Shown here: in pieces, positions 30,815 through 43,935 of the stretch | How positions within the stretch are numbered: the first letter of the stretch is position 1 | How the letters are laid out: every line of letters begins with the position of its first letter | Source: Conus ventricosus | Taxonomy: Eukaryota > Mollusca > Gastropoda > Neogastropoda > Conidae | Direction of reading: 5' to 3' | DNA length: 64,000 nt | Assembly (NCBI GenBank): GCA_018398815.1 | Contig: CM031603.1 | Location: 1-64,000 of the forward strand | Position numbers and translations under genes: made by a program | Notes under the pieces: generated by a model | What the model was told of the DNA's origin: nothing | What the model saw: the letters and a program-made list of their open reading frames with translations, nothing else | Databases searched by the model: none

Positions 30815-31610
30815 AGAGATAAGTCAATGGATGACTCCATTCCAAACATCAAAGAACACTGAGAAAGTCAATGGATGAATCCATTCCAAACATCAAAGAA
30901 CACTGAGAAAGTCAATGGATGACTCCATTCCAAACATCAAAGAACACAGAGAGAGTTAATGGATGACTCCATTCCAAACATCAAAGAACACAGAGAAAGT
31001 CAATGGATGAATCCATTCTAAAGATCAAAGAACACAGAGAGAGTTAATGGATGACTCCATTCCAAACATCAAAGAACACAGAGAGAGTTAATGGATGACT
31101 CCATTCCAAACATCAAAGAACACAGAGAAAGTCAATGGATGAAATCCATTCCAAAGATCAAAGAACACAGAGAGAGTTAATGGATGACTCCATTCCAAAC
31201 ATCAAAGAACACAGAGAAAGTCAATGGATGAATCCATTCCAAAGATCAAAGAACACAGAGAGAGTTAATGGATGACTCCATTCCAAACATCAAAGAAACA
31301 CAGAGAAAGTCAATGGATGAATCCATTCCAAACATCAAAGAACACAGAGAGAGTTAATGGATGACTCCATTCCAAACATCAAAGAACACAGAGAAAGTCA
31401 ATGGATGAATCCATTCCAAACATCAAAGAACACAGAGAGAGTTAATGGATGACTCCATTCCAAACATCAAAGAACACAGAGAAAGTCAATGGATGACTCC
31501 ATTCCAAACATCAAAGAACACAGAGAAAGTCAATGGATGACTCCATTCCAAAACATCAAAGAACACAGAGAAAGTCAATGGTGAATCCATTCCAAAGATC
31601 ACAGCAGAAA
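30815..31610. repeat. 44-bp minisatellite, about 17 copies in two alternating variants
   Basis: Units contain CCATTCCAAACATCAAAGAA, CACAGAGAAAGTCAATGGAT, GAAT. Two variants alternate for most of the array: GAGAAAGTCAATGGATGAAT and GAGAGAGTTAATGGATGACT. The alternation gives an ~88-bp dimer periodicity. Confidence 0.95.
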
Positions 31611-31659
31611 CAAGTCTGATGGTCACTTTCCTTTCTTTCAGTTGCCTCTTCATGTAAGC

Positions 31660-32850
31660 CAAGATACCAGCCTGACTCAACACTGTCACCTTCAGTTATA
31701 CCAGCCTGACTCAACACTGTCACCTTCAGTTATACCAGCCTGACTCAACACTGTCACCTTCAGTTATACCAGCCTGACTCAACACTGTCACCTTCAGTTA
31801 TACCAGCCTGACTCAACACTGTCACCTTCATTATTACCAGCCTGACTCAACACTGTCACCTTCAGTTATACCAGCCTGACTCAACACTGTCACCTTCAGT
31901 TATACCAGCTGACTCAACACTGTCACCTTCAGTTATACCAGCCTGACTCAACACTGTCACCTTCAGTTATACCAGCCTGACTCAACACTGTCACCTTCAG
32001 TTATACCAGCCTGACTCAACACTGTCACCTTCAGTTATACCAGCCTGACTCAACACTGTCACCTTCAGTTATACCAGCCTGACTCAACACTGTCACTTCA
32101 GTTATACCAGCCTGACTCATACACTGTCACCTTCAGTTATACCAGCCTGACTCAACACTGTCACCTTCAGTTATACCAGCCTGACTCAACACTGTCACCC
32201 TCAGTTTATACCAGCCTGACTCAACACTGTCACCTTTCAGTTATACCAGCCTGACTCAAACACTGTCACCTTCAGTTATACCAGCCTGACTCACACTGTC
32301 ACCTTCAGTTATACCAGCCTGACTCAACACTGTCACCTTCAGTTATACCAGCCTGACTCAACACTGTCACCTTCAGTTATAACCAGCCTGACTCAACACT
32401 GTCACTTCAGTTTATACCGCCTGACTCAACACTGTCACTTTCAGTTATACCAGCCTGACTCACACTGTCACCTTCAGTTATACCAGCCTGACTCAACACT
32501 GTCACCTTCAGTTATACCAGCATGACTCAACACTGTCACCTTCAGTTATTCAGCCTGACTCAACACTGTCACCTTCAGTTATACCAGCCTGACTCAACAC
32601 TGTCACCTTCAGTTATACCAGCCTGACTCAACCCGTCACCTTCAGTTATACCAGCCTGACTCAACACCGTCACCTTCAGTTATACCAGCCTGACTCAACA
32701 CTGTCACCTTCAGTTATACAGCCTGACTCAACACTGTCACCTTCAGTTATACCAGCCTGACTCAACACTGTCACCTTCAGTTATACCAGCCTGACTCAAC
32801 ACTGTCACCTTCAGTTATACCAGCCTGACTCAACACTGTCACCTTCAGTT
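31660..32850. repeat. 34-bp minisatellite, about 35 copies
   Basis: Units read CAGTTATACCAGCCTGACTC then AACACTGTCACCTT. Many single-base deletions occur in the right half (TATACCGCC, ACCCGTCACC). The deletion load rises around 32090-32660. Confidence 0.96.
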
Positions 32851-32859
32851 TCATCAAGG

Positions 32860-33240
32860 CGTCACTGCATGTTGACTAGTCCATATACCCCACACCACAT
32901 CAGCTAAATGTTGAGACCAGTGACAAGTCCATACAGCCCACACCACATCTGCCAAGTGTAGAGACCATTGACAAGTCCATATACCCACACCACATCTGCT
33001 AAATGTTGAGACCAGTGACTAAGAAGTGGGTATTTGGCTCCGGTATTAAAGATGGATTTCTGATGTTAAGACCCAAGGGAAGTCATCCCCATGGTCAGTC
33101 ATCTACATGACCGGCAGACACACTGACATGCATCGTTAACTACAACCATTACTACATTTACACTGACAGGCATCGTAAACTACAACCATTACTACATTTA
33201 ACTGACATGCATTGTAAACTACAACCATTACTACATTTTT
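32860..33240. repeat. Two short arrays: ~65 bp (x2.5) and ~40 bp (x3)
   Basis: The first array has GACAAGTCCATATACCC, CACACCACATCTGC and TAAATGTTGAGACCAGT repeating between about 32875 and 33020. The second (33125-33240) has CATCGTAAACTACAACCAT and TACTACATTTACACTGACA three times. Confidence 0.85.
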
Positions 33241-33544
33241 GTACTAAAGTTCGTTTGATCAGGATGTACAATTTGTGTTTGGCATTAAAAAAACCCAGTA
33301 CCTGTATGTCAAAAGTTCAACTGAATTTCATTTGGTGCATAAAAAATCATCGGTAGATGAAGAAATGTCATCTGTAGAACACTTGGGAATCTTGGAAGTA
33401 AAATAGTTAAATAAGACTCAGAATAGCTACCTTGTAGCCACTATCTCTGCATGTAGACATGATTCTTTGCTTGGAAACACACCCCAACACCCCACACACC
33501 CCCACACACAAACGGGGCAGTGATTTTGTTGCCTATGCCCCTCC
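33241..33544. other. Unique AT-rich sequence; low-quality consensus begins
   Basis: Unique sequence without gene signal. From about 33430 the text becomes rich in CCCC, GGGG and AAAA runs that interrupt recognisable words. I take this as a drop in consensus quality. Confidence 0.6.
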
Positions 33545-34200
33545 TTTAAACCCCACAAAACCCGGTTTTCCGGGTTTGCCCGAAATCCTACCCTTCCCTT
33601 TCCCGCAAAAACCCGGGAAAACCCCCCGGGGAGACAAAATCCTCCTTTCCTTCCCCGAAACCTGGAAAAAATTTGGGTTTCCCAGTAAACGCTTTGAAAT
33701 TTGCGCCAGTCACTCTTTAGTAAAAACATTTCCCGTTGACTGGGTCACTTTTCGGGGCAAGGGGTTTATGAATGGAAGGGGTTTCCCGGGGCGGCCCCCA
33801 CAGTCTGGGAAAATGGGGGCCCCCGTTCTGGCCGTTTGCTATGCCTACGGGGCCCCCACAGGGGGGGAAAAAAAAGTGGTGGCCCCCTTGTTTGGCCGGG
33901 TTTTCTATGCTTTCCCCGGCCCCCCCCGTCTGGGAAAATGGTGGGGCCCCTCTGTTCTGGCCCCCCCTTTTCTACTGCTTCCCGGCCCCCCACAGGGCTG
34001 GGGAAAAATGGTGGCCACTTTGTTCTGGCCGTTTTCTACTTTCACCCCCGGCAGTTCTCACTTTGCCCCTTCTTCCCTTTTTCCTAAAAACCAAAGGGAA
34101 AGAAGGGGGAATTTTTCCTTTTTATAAAATTCTAGGAACAAGGGGGGAAATAATGGTTCATAGGGAAAAATAGGGGAAAGAAAAAGTTTTTTCGCAAGGA
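33545..34200. repeat. Dispersed repeat 2, copy A, with internal ~60-bp array (x4)
   Basis: Blocks match 45405-45830 in order: an AACCCGGGTTTCC-like start, AAACGCTTTGAAATTTGCG (versus TAGCGCTTTGAATTCACGCG), TTTATGAATGG (versus TTTATGAAGGG), and an end with AATAATGGTTCATAGGGAAA (versus AGTAATGGTTCGAAAAAAAG). Between them, TCTGGGAAAATG...GTTCTGGCCGTTT...GGGGCCCCCAC recurs about four times at 33795-34040. Copy B has it once. Confidence 0.65.
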
Positions 34201-34229
34201 AATTTTTGGGTTTTAACCACAAAAAAAAG

Positions 34230-35965
34230 CCATTAAACCCTTGGGTTTCCTATGTTTTTTAATTCCCCCGATTCATTGTTTCAACCTAAACAAAGTCATT
34301 ACCCCCCCCTTTTTGCCAATTTTTGTTAAAATTTCCCCTGATTCATTGTTTCAACCAAAACCCAAAACTAAACCTTTTCGCCCTGTTGTTAATTGTCATG
34401 AATTTTATTTTTTAAACACGAACAAAGCCATTACCTTGTGCCTATGTTGTTAATAGTCATGACTCATTTTTTTTTAAACACGAAAAAAAAAGTCATCAAA
34501 ATTGTGGCCCATGTTGTTAATTGTCCCCTGAATCATTGTTTTTTTTAAAAAAGAACCCAAAAACCCTTACCTTGTCGCCTTTTTGTTAATTTTTCATGAA
34601 TCCTTTTTTTTAAACACAAACAAAGCCATTACCTTGTTGGCTAGTTGGTTTGTTGTCATGAATCATTGTTTTAAACAGAACAAAAGTCTTTTTCCCCTTT
34701 TCCCGCCTATGTTATTAGTTGACATGAATTTAATTTTTTTAACATGAACCCCAAAAAAAAAAACCATTAACCCTTTTTGCCCATGTTGTTTAATTTTCAT
34801 AAACTTGTTTTAAACATGAACAAAAAACCCCTTACCCCTTTTTGTATTGTTTCAACCTCAAACAAAGGCCCCCCCCTTACCTTGTTGCCCATGTTTTTTA
34901 ATTCTCATTTATTCTTGTTTCAACCCCCAAACAAAGCTATTACCTTGTCGCCCCTGTTGTTAATTGTCATGAAAACATTGGGTTTTAAAAAAAATTTTAA
35001 AAAAAAAAATGCCCCTTTCCTTGTCCCTATGTTGTTAATTGTCATGCTCTTGTTTTAAAACGAAAAAAGTCATCAAATTTTTGGCCCTTTTTGTTAATTG
35101 TCCCCTGGAAACATTGTTTTTAAACTGAACAAAGCCCCTTTTTTCTTGTCGCCTATGTTGTTAATTGCATGAATTTATTGGGTTTTTAAAAACCCAACAA
35201 AACCATTACCTTGTGCTTTGTTGTTAGTTTACATGAACCCTTGTTTTAAACCTTTAAAAAAGCCCCTTACCTTGCTGCCTATGTTGGGTTTAAATTTTCT
35301 GAATTTATTTTTTTAAAAAATGAACCCAAAACCCCTTACCTTGTTGCCTATGTTGTTAGTTTAAATGAATCTTGGTTTTTAAAAACGAAACCCAAAACCA
35401 TTACCCTTTTCGCCCCATGTTGTTAGTTGACATGAATCATTGGGTTTTTTTCAAAGAAAAAGCCATTAACTTTCGCCCATGTTGTTGTCATGCTCATTGT
35501 TTTAAACACGAACAAAAACCCCTTACCTTGCTGCCTATGTTGTTTGTTGTCATGAATCTTGTTTTTTAAAAACGAAAAAGCCATTACCTTGGGCTAGTTT
35601 TTAGTTGTCATGAATCATTGTTTTAAAAATGAAAAAAAGCCCTTACCCTTTTTTGCTATTTGTTAGTTTCATGACTTTATTGTTTTAAAAAACGAAACAA
35701 AGCAGTTACCTTGTTGCGAAGGCCCAGATCATTGTTTTAAACACGAACCCAAAATGTTACCGGTTTGCGAAGGCCATGAAACATTGTTTTAAAAAACGAA
35801 CAAAACCGTTTTCCCTTTTTGCGAAAGGCCCTGACTCATTTTTTTAAACACAAAAAGCCATTTTCCTTGTCGCCCCATGTTGTTAGTTGTCATTTACTCA
35901 TTGTTTTCAAACGAACAAAGCCCTTAAACCCTTTTTTGCGAAGGCCCAGCTTGTGTGCTTCATGG
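34230..35965. repeat. ~66-bp minisatellite in low-quality consensus, about 26 copies
   Basis: Recognisable words recur with a spacing of about 62-70 bp: CATTGTTTTAAACACGAACA, AAGCCATTACCTTGTCGCC, TATGTTGTTAGTTGTCATGA. Many copies have words overwritten by homopolymers (CCCC for CATT, AAAA, TTTT). This corruption is systematic and limited to the low-quality blocks. At 35705-35950 a variant with TTGCGAAGGCCCAG appears. Confidence 0.85.
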
Positions 35966-36043
35966 GATGTCCTCACATGCCAAAACCCTCGCCCAAAAAA
36001 AAAAATGACCCCTTAATAAAATCATTTAAAAGGAGGTCAGCGG

Positions 36044-36058
36044 GCAGGTGTGTGTGTG

Positions 36059-36104
<46 letters not shown>

Positions 36105-36660
36105 GGTAGGGATGTGTGGTATGTGGTGTATTTGGTTTTGTTTGTTTTGGTGTTTTGGTATTTTGTATGTATGTTTTGTATGTATGTGTTGGGGGGGTGT
36201 GTTGGTGGGGTGTATGTGTGTGTGTGTATTTGGGATGTATTGGGTGTGTGTGTTGGTATGTATGTGTGCGTTTTATTGGTATGTATGTATGTGTGTGTTT
36301 TGTATGGTGTTTTGCTTTTGTATTTGGGGATGTATTTTGTGTTTTGTATTGGTATGTATGTGTGTGTGTATTGGTAAGTAAAGTATGTGTTTGTATTGGT
36401 AAAGTATGTAATTTGTGTGGGTGGGGTTTTTTGTATGGGTGTGTGGGGGACTGTTTAAGTCCCGTCAAAATCAAAAAAATTTTCTTTATTGAAAAGGGTT
36501 TAAAAAAATAAGCTTTGCAGCTTTTTTTTATCCCGCCCTGTATTGGTATGTGTGTGTGTTTTGTGGGGTGTGTGTGTGTGTGTGTGTGTTTTGTGTGTGT
36601 CGTGTGTGTGTGTGTGTGTGCGCGTGCGCACGCGTGTGTAGGTGTGTGTTGTGTGTTTGG
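36044..36660. repeat. (TG)n tracts and degenerate TATTGGTATGTATGTGTG repeat
   Basis: A TG run at about 36048-36100 and another at about 36550-36655 flank a degenerate stretch in which GTATTGGTATGTATGTG and TTTTGTATG variants recur. The frames of about 110-200 codons on both strands are compositional. Confidence 0.9.
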
Positions 36661-36874
36661 GCATTTCCTTTCGTTTGTGTTGTTGCCCTGCATGCGAGGT
36701 TTTTGCTTTCATTGGTGGGTGTGTGCGTACATGCATGCATATGTTTTTTAAATTTCTTTTTATACTGGTTTCCCAAGGCCCTTAGCTTTCTTGTGGCAAA
36801 GGGCATGGGCAAATACACCAAAATGCCAATGACCTGGTTCACCACTAATACAACTTTTTCTTGTCGTTCAGGAT
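36661..36874. other. Unique spacer
   Basis: Unique sequence, no gene signal. Confidence 0.5.
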
Positions 36875-37560
36875 ATGAATGACCAAAAGCCCTGTCTTCT
36901 ACTTATCATTCAGGATGATATGACTGGCTGACAGCCATGTCTTCTACTTATCATTCAGGATTTTGACTGGCTGACAGCCATGCCTTCTACTTATCATTCA
37001 GGATATGACTGGCTGACAGCCATGCCTTCTAAATTATCATTCAGGATGATATGACTGGCTGACAGCCATGTCTTCTACTTATCATTCGGATATATGACTG
37101 GCTGACAGCCATGTCTTCTACTTATCATTCAGGATGATATGATGGCTGACAGCCCTGTCTTCTACTTATCATTCAGGATATGACTGGCTGACAGCCATGT
37201 TTTTACTTATCATCAGGATGATATGACTGGCTGACAGCCATGTCTTCTACTTATATATTCAGGATGATATGACTGGCTGACAGCCATGTCTTCTACTTAT
37301 CATTCAGGATGATATGACTTACCAACAGCCATGTCTTCTACTTTATCATTTCAAGGATGATATGACTGGCTGACAGCCATGTCTTCTACTTATCCATTCG
37401 GATGATATGACTGACCCAAAGCCATGTCTTCTATTATCATTCAGGATGATATGACTGGCTGACAGCCATGTCTTCTACTTACCATTCAGGATGATATGAC
37501 TGGCTGACAGCCATGTCTTCTCTTTTTTTTTAAAAAGGGATATGACTGGGGGACGCCATG
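36875..37560. repeat. ~45-bp minisatellite, about 15 copies
   Basis: Units read ATGACTGGCTGACAGCCATG, TCTTCTACTTATCATTCAGG, ATGAT. The array degrades on the right into homopolymer-rich text by about 37620. Confidence 0.95.
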
Positions 37561-38940
37561 TCTTCTATTCCCAAATTCGGGGGAGGTTTTGGGCCCGGGC
37601 GGGACACCCCATGTTTTTACTTATCATTCGGGAAAGTTTGATGGCTGCCAAAAAACAAGTGACCGGCGGGCCCCTGGTAAGCGGGGTGATTTCGGGTTTC
37701 TTAGCTCTCCCCTTTTTCAAGAAACCCCCTTTCAGTGCTGTTGACCTTGCCCCAATCAACATAAAAAATCATTTTGCACAAATTTCTTTGTTTAAAAAAA
37801 AATTTTATATTTTTTTTTTAATTTTTTTGGGTGGGGGAAAAAACATTTTGGTATGGGAGGAGGTGGGGAGTTTGCAAATCAATGTGTGATTTCCCCAAAA
37901 ACACCCAACACCCGGTTCCAATCTCAGTTTCGGCAGGGGGGGGATTTTTCACTTTCCCAGGTGACAAATTTGATTTTTCCCCCCAGTACAGCTTTTCTTT
38001 TTGGTATCAATGAAAAGGGCAGTGCGTTTTCCCCAATCTGATTCATAAAAACTGGTTTCGGGGTTATAAAAATTGGACTCGCCTCTTCCCCGGGACGGCT
38101 CTTCCCTGGATTTTCCTGACTGGGAACGTTTCTTAAAACCCAGTTCAATTTCCCGAAAATTTGTTTTCCCTTTTAATCTTTGTTGCGAAATTGGGGGAGA
38201 ATTTTTCTTTCTCCCCAAAGCATTTAAAAATTCTTACTGTTGAAAATAGGGCCGGCCCCAACGAATTTCCAAGCCCCATTTTAAGGGGGGTTAAACCCAA
38301 AAATTTTGAAAGTTTGGGACTTGTCGGGGAAATTTCAATCCATGTCTGACCACTGAGAGAAAAAAACATCTATCACATACATTTACCCAACATTTTTCCC
38401 AACGATTTACCCCCGGGATCTAAAGGGACTGACTTGGGGGATTCCTAAACCGCCAAAAATTTCCAACGGGGGGGAACAACCCCCATGAAAGGTTTTGCCC
38501 CCAAATTCATTACCAAGCTCAACAGTCTGCTGTTTCTGCCCCCAAATTCTTCTTGCTAACCCCGTCTGCTGTTTTCCACCAATTCATTCCCAAAGTAAAA
38601 GGGTCTGCTGTTTCTGCACCAATTTTTTTCCCAAGCTTTTTCTGCCCCCCAATTCCTCTCCCCAAGCTAAAAACTTTTTGTGTTCAAGGGGAAAGGATCT
38701 ACTGGGGTTTGGGGGGGGGGGGGGGGGGGGGAAGAGCCCAAAGTGCACACACTAAGGGTTTTTAAAGGGCCCATGAAAGGGTGGGGGACTTTGGGGGGGG
38801 TTTGGGGGGGAAGGGGGGGGTTTTAGGGGTTAAGCTGTACATTATTTTGGCATAAATGGGGGGGTTTTTATTTGGAGGGTTGGGGGGGGGGGGTGGGGGG
38901 GGGGGATTGGGGGGGGGGGTTTCAAGTTGCCACTGCCCAA
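37561..38940. other. Low-quality consensus; short ~42-bp repeat and G runs
   Basis: No gene can be supported. Four degenerate units with CAATTCATTCCCAAGCT and CTGCTGTTTCTGC occur at about 38495-38680. Very long G runs fill 38708-38730 and 38780-38925. All frames here would be broken by the error pattern even if coding DNA were present. Confidence 0.6.
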
Positions 38941-39793
38941 AGCCCCCTTGGCAAAAGGGGGTTAGGTCGCAGACCCCCGGGGTGGGGGTGGGGTTCGAAT
39001 CCATCAGAGTCATGTGGGTTTTTTCTGCCCCGGCCGGGCTTAAACCAGAGGTTTAGTTTGCGCCCGACTCAGTTGGGAAGACTGGGACCCCCCCCCCCCC
39101 CGTCGAGGGTTTTATCCACTTAATGGGATGCGGTTTTTTTGAGAGTGTTTCTCAAATTTCCTGACCAACAAATTTAGGTGCCTGTATCTTCGGGCTGGGT
39201 TTACGCCGGGGTTATTTTGAAAGGAAGCTAGAGTACAGCCCTGTCTGGGGTCTCGACCGGAAAAGGAAACCGTGCATCATCTTAAAATCCCCATTTTAAG
39301 ATTCCCTTTTTAAAAGAAGATGCCCCCCCCCTCTGTGGCCCTTTATGCCTGCTTCAGGGGGGACCTTTAAAATTTTTTGTCCCCCCCCCGTCTGTGGCCT
39401 TGGGGTTTGGGTTGTCGGGGTCACCGGTTTTGGGGGGGTAAAGGGGGCTGTGTTGGACGGAGGGGTGGCGCCCTCCCGGGGGGAGGGTCACTCACGGGCT
39501 CTGCGTTAAGCCCCTTATTGTGTCAGTAGGGGGCATCCTAGGTGGTTGTCCTGCGTATGTTTGTTTTGGAAAAGGCACAAATGAAAACCCCCCGAAGGGA
39601 CTCGGCAGCCCGTTTTCGTGTCCCTCCGGGGGGGGTTTTCTCTTGAAGGGCTTGACATTGACCGCCCTGTTTATTGCCCGGTTTTCCGGGGGGGGGCGGC
39701 GGGGGCGAAAGGTTTGTGGTGTGGACGGCGTTTTCGGAATGAGCGGGTGGGAGCACTTCTTGAGGTGGCCCGCGAGGTTGAGACAAAATGCCC

Positions 39794-39825
<32 letters not shown>

Positions 39826-39990
39826 GGTTTCAGACTGGGTGGCGTAGGACGGCCCGAAAAGCTGATTAAGGGTGGCCGCGTTTGGCCCGGGCCCATGGGC
39901 GCCTTTGGGGGGGGGGGGGTCCGGCCCAAACTTTAGGAGTTGGTTTTTCTATTCGTGCTCCATGTTCACCTGGATCGCTGGCAGGGGAGG
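38941..39990 (+). mobile_element. SINE-like dispersed repeat (locus 2, uninterrupted, noisy)
   Basis: A box-B-like GGTTCGAATCC at 38992-39002 precedes the same block order as at 15358: CAGTTGGGAAGACTGGGA, TTTTATCCACTTAATGGGAT, AGAGTACAGCCCTGTC. A single 41-bp-type unit (TGTCAGTAGGGGGCATCC, GGTGGTTGTCCTGCG) follows at about 39510-39555, then CTTGACATTGACCGCCC, one G-rich unit, an A run (39795-39823) and GTTCACCTGGATCGCTGGC. This gives the pre-expansion arrangement of the 15358-25020 locus. Many homopolymer errors limit alignment. Confidence 0.65.
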
Positions 39991-40829
39991 CCACTGTCGG
40001 TTTGGGGGGGCCCTGGCCTCTGTGGCTGACACCCTTTCCCCGTGCTTCCCCCCGAGCCGTCAGCGTGTCAATGATGTTTTCAACTGCCATAAAAGAGGAC
40101 GCTGGATTTGTCAGTGTTAATTTCAGCACCATAATCATCATCAACATTATATAATAACAATAACAAAAATACAATTATTGTTCTCACTATCATTATCTTC
40201 ATCATCATTTCTACATGAATTGCTCTTGCCATCGTCGTTGTTTTTTATCTTATGCTGCAATGAAAACCCAAAATAGTCCACCCCAATTCAGACGCAAGAA
40301 AGCGCAATAGAAAAGCAGTTAGTACAGGCAACACACTACCAGCAGCAATAGTGAGAAAAAAGAAATCAGGACATGAAAAGTTGAAAATATTATTTCTTTC
40401 CTAAGTGCAAGTGAAAGAAAATAGAATGTCTAAGTATAACTGTAATTGTGTAAATGAAAATCTACATACACACACCTTTCTCTGTATAGGTTACTATCTA
40501 AAAAACTCTCTGTATGTTACTATCTATAAACTGTGTAGGTCACTATACCATGAACATCTTCCTCTGTACAGGTCAATATCTATATCTATAGTCTCATAAG
40601 CCACTTGCTCTGCCTTGGTTCCCATTTATTACCACAAAATCCAGCCCAAACTGACGACGGGCAAAACAGCTGACTGGGAAAAAGGAAAACATCTCTGAAT
40701 CAGAGAAACAACATGACACACAGCCACCTGGGATTTCCCCTGACATGGAGATCTGTCAAAGGCAACAGGAGAAGCAAAGACAGACATAGGGGTTTGAGAC
40801 AGAAGAGGGACACCAAGAGAGTCAAGTGG
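39991..40829. other. Unique AT-rich sequence, better quality
   Basis: Consensus quality recovers near 40080. The stretch has ATCATCATC-type simple sequence (40125-40210) and three degenerate copies of CTCTGTATAGGTTACTATCT at 40478-40585. No gene seen. Confidence 0.6.
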
Positions 40830-43800
40830 CGTCACTGAGGTCAACAAGGGAATCCAGAAGGCAGTCGCTGAGGTCAAAAAGGGAATCCAGAAGGCAGTCA
40901 CTGAGGTCACAAGGGGAAACCAGAAGGGGAGTTTACTGAGGTCAACAAGGGAATCCAGAAGGCAGTCACTGAGGTCAAAAGGGAATCCAGAAGGCAGTCA
41001 CTGAGGTCAACAAGGAATCCAGAAGGCAGTCACTGAGGTCAACAAGGGAATCCAGAAGGCAGTCACTCAGGCCAACGAGGGAATCCAGAAGCAGTCATGA
41101 GGTCAAAAGGGAAATCCAGAAGGCAGTCATGGGGGTCAACAAGGAATCCAGAAGGCAGTCACTGAGGTCAACAAGGGAATCCAGAAGGCAGACAGTGAGG
41201 TCAACAAGGGAATCCAGAAGGGAGTCACTGAGGTCAACAAGGGAATCCAGAAGGCAGTCACTGAGGTCACAAGGGAATCCAAAAGGCAGTCACTGAGGCC
41301 AATGAGGGAATCCCGAAGGCAGTTACTGAGGTCAACAAGGGAATCCAGAAGGCAGTCACTGAGGTCAACAAGGGAATCCAGAAGGCAGTCCCCTGAGGCC
41401 AAAACGGGAATCCAGAAGGCAGTCACTGAGGCCAACAAGGGAATCCAGAAGGCAGTCACTAAGGCCAAAAAAGGAATCCCGAAGGGAGTCACTGAGGTCA
41501 ACGAGGCAATCCAGAAGGCAGTCACTGAGGTCAACAAGAGAAACCAGAAGGCAGTCACTGAGGCCAACGAGGGAATCCAGAAGGCAGTCACTGGGTCAAC
41601 AAGAGAATCCAGAAGGCAGTCACTGAGGCCAACGATGGGAATCCAGAAGGCAGTCACTGAGGTCAACGAGGGAATCCAGAAGGCAGTCACTGAGGTCAAA
41701 AAAGGGAATCCAGAAGGCAGTCACTGAGGTCAACAAGAGAATCCAGAAGGCAGTCACTGAGGCCATCGAGGGAATCCAGAAGGGGAGTCACTGAGGCCAA
41801 CAAGGGAATCAAGAAGGCAGTTACTGAGGCCAACGAGGGAATCCAGAAGGCAGTCACTGAGGCCAATGAGGGAATCCAGAAGGCAGTTACTGAGGTCAAC
41901 AAGGAATCCAGAAGGCAGTCATTGAGGCCAACGAGGGAAACCAGAAGCAGTCACTGAGGCCAACGGGGAATCCAGAGGCAGTCACTGAGGCCAACCCGGG
42001 AATCCCGAAGGCAGTCACTGAGGCCAACGAGGGAATCCAGAAGGCAGTCACTGAGGTCAACAAGAAAATTTAGAAGGCAGTCACTGAGGTCAACAAGGGA
42101 ATCAGAAGGCAGTCAATGAGGCCAACGGGAATCCAGAAGGCAGTCACTGAGGCCAAGAAGGGAATCCAGAAGGCAGTCACTGAGGTCAATAGGGAATCCA
42201 GAAGGCAGTCACTGGGTCAACAGGGAATCCAGAAGGCAGTCCTGAGGTCAACGAGGGAATCCAGAAGGCAGTCACTGAGGTCAACAAGGGAATCCCGAAG
42301 GCAGTCACTGAGGTCAACAAGGGGAAACCAGAAGGCAGTCAGTGAGGTCAACAAGGGAATCCAGAAGGCAGTCACTGAGGCCAACGAGGGAATCCAGAAG
42401 TCCCGTCATTGAGGCCACGGAGGGAATCCAGAAGGCAGTCACTGAGGCCAACAAGGGAATCAGAAGCAGTCACTGAGGCCAACAAGGGAATCCAGAAGGC
42501 GTCACTGAGGTCAACAAGGGATCCAAAAAGGCAGTCACTGAGGTCAACAAGGGAATCCAGAAGGCAGTCACTGAGGCCAACAAGGGAATCCAGAAGGCAG
42601 TCACTGAGGCCAACGAGGGAATCCAGAAGGCAGTCAGTGAGGTGAACAAGGGGAAACCAGAAAGCAGTCACTGAGGCAACAAAGGAATCCAGAAGGCAGT
42701 CACTGAGACAAGCAATGGAATCCAGAAAGGGAGTCACTGAGGGTCAACAAAGGAATCCAGTCACTGAGGTCAACAAGGGAATCAGAGGCAGTCAGTGAGA
42801 TCAACAAAGGAATCCAGAAGGCAGTCACTGAGGGTCTACAAGGGAATCCAGAAGGCAGTCACTGAGATCAACAAAGGAATCCAGAAGGGAGTCACTGAGG
42901 TCAACAAGGAATCCAGAAGGCAGAGGTCAACAAGGGAATCCAGGGAAAGGGAGTCACTGAGGCGAACAAGGGAATCCAGAAGGCAGTTACTGAGGCCAAC
43001 AAGGGAAACCAGGGAAAGGCGTCACTGAGGCCAACAAGGGAATCCAAAAGGCAGTCACTGGGTCAACAAGGGAATCCAGAAGGCAGTCACTGAGGTCAAC
43101 AAGGGAATCCAGAAGGCAGTCACTGAGGCCAACAAGGGAAATCCAGAAGGCAGTCACTGAGGCCAAAGGGAATCCAGAAGGCAGTCACTGAGGTCAACAA
43201 GGGAATCCAGAAGGCAGTCATGAGGTCAACAAGAGAATCCAGAAGGCGTCACTGAGGCCAACAAGGGAATCCAGAAGGCAGTCACTGAGGTTTAACAAAG
43301 GAATCCAGTTACTGAGGTCAACAAGGGAATCCAGAGGCAGTCAGTGAGATCAACAAAGGAATCCAGAAGGCAGTCACTGAGGCCAACAAGGGAAACCAGA
43401 AGGCAGTCAGTGAGATCAACAAAGGAATCCAGAAGGCAGTCACTGAGGTCAAAAAAGGGGAAAACCAGAAGGTAGTCAGAGGTCAACAAGGGAAAACCAG
43501 AAGGCAGTCCTGAGGCAAAAAAGGGAATCCAGAAGGCAGTTACTGAGGCCAAAAAGGGAAAACCAGAAAGGCAGTCACTGAGGCCAACAAGGGAATCCAA
43601 AAGGCGTCACTGAGGGCAACAAGGGAATAGAAGGCAGTCACTGAGGTCAACAAGGGAATCCAGAAGGCAGTCACTGAGGCCAACAAGGGAATCCAGAAGG
43701 CAGTCACTGAGGTCAACAGGGAAACCAGAAGGCAGTCACTGAGGCCAACAAGGGAATCCAGAAGGCAGTCACTGAGGCCACAAGGGAATCCAGTCACTGA

Positions 43801-43935
43801 CGCCAACAAGGGAAACCGAAGGCAGTCACTGAGGGCAAAAGGGAATCCAGAAGGCAGTCACTGAGGTCACAAGGGAATCCCGACACTGAGGCCCAAAAAG
43901 GGGGAATCCAGAAGGCAGTCACTGAGGCCAACAAA
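40830..43935. repeat. 3.1-kb array of 33-bp units, about 94 copies
   Basis: Units read GAGGTCAACAAGGGAATCCA then GAAGGCAGTCACT, with GAGGCCAACGAGG variants. As 33 is a multiple of three, uninterrupted stretches encode an 11-residue repeat (NKGIQKAVTEV) on the plus strand, and a different one on the minus strand. Frameshifting indels occur every few units, so no continuous product longer than about 190 codons exists. Confidence 0.96.
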
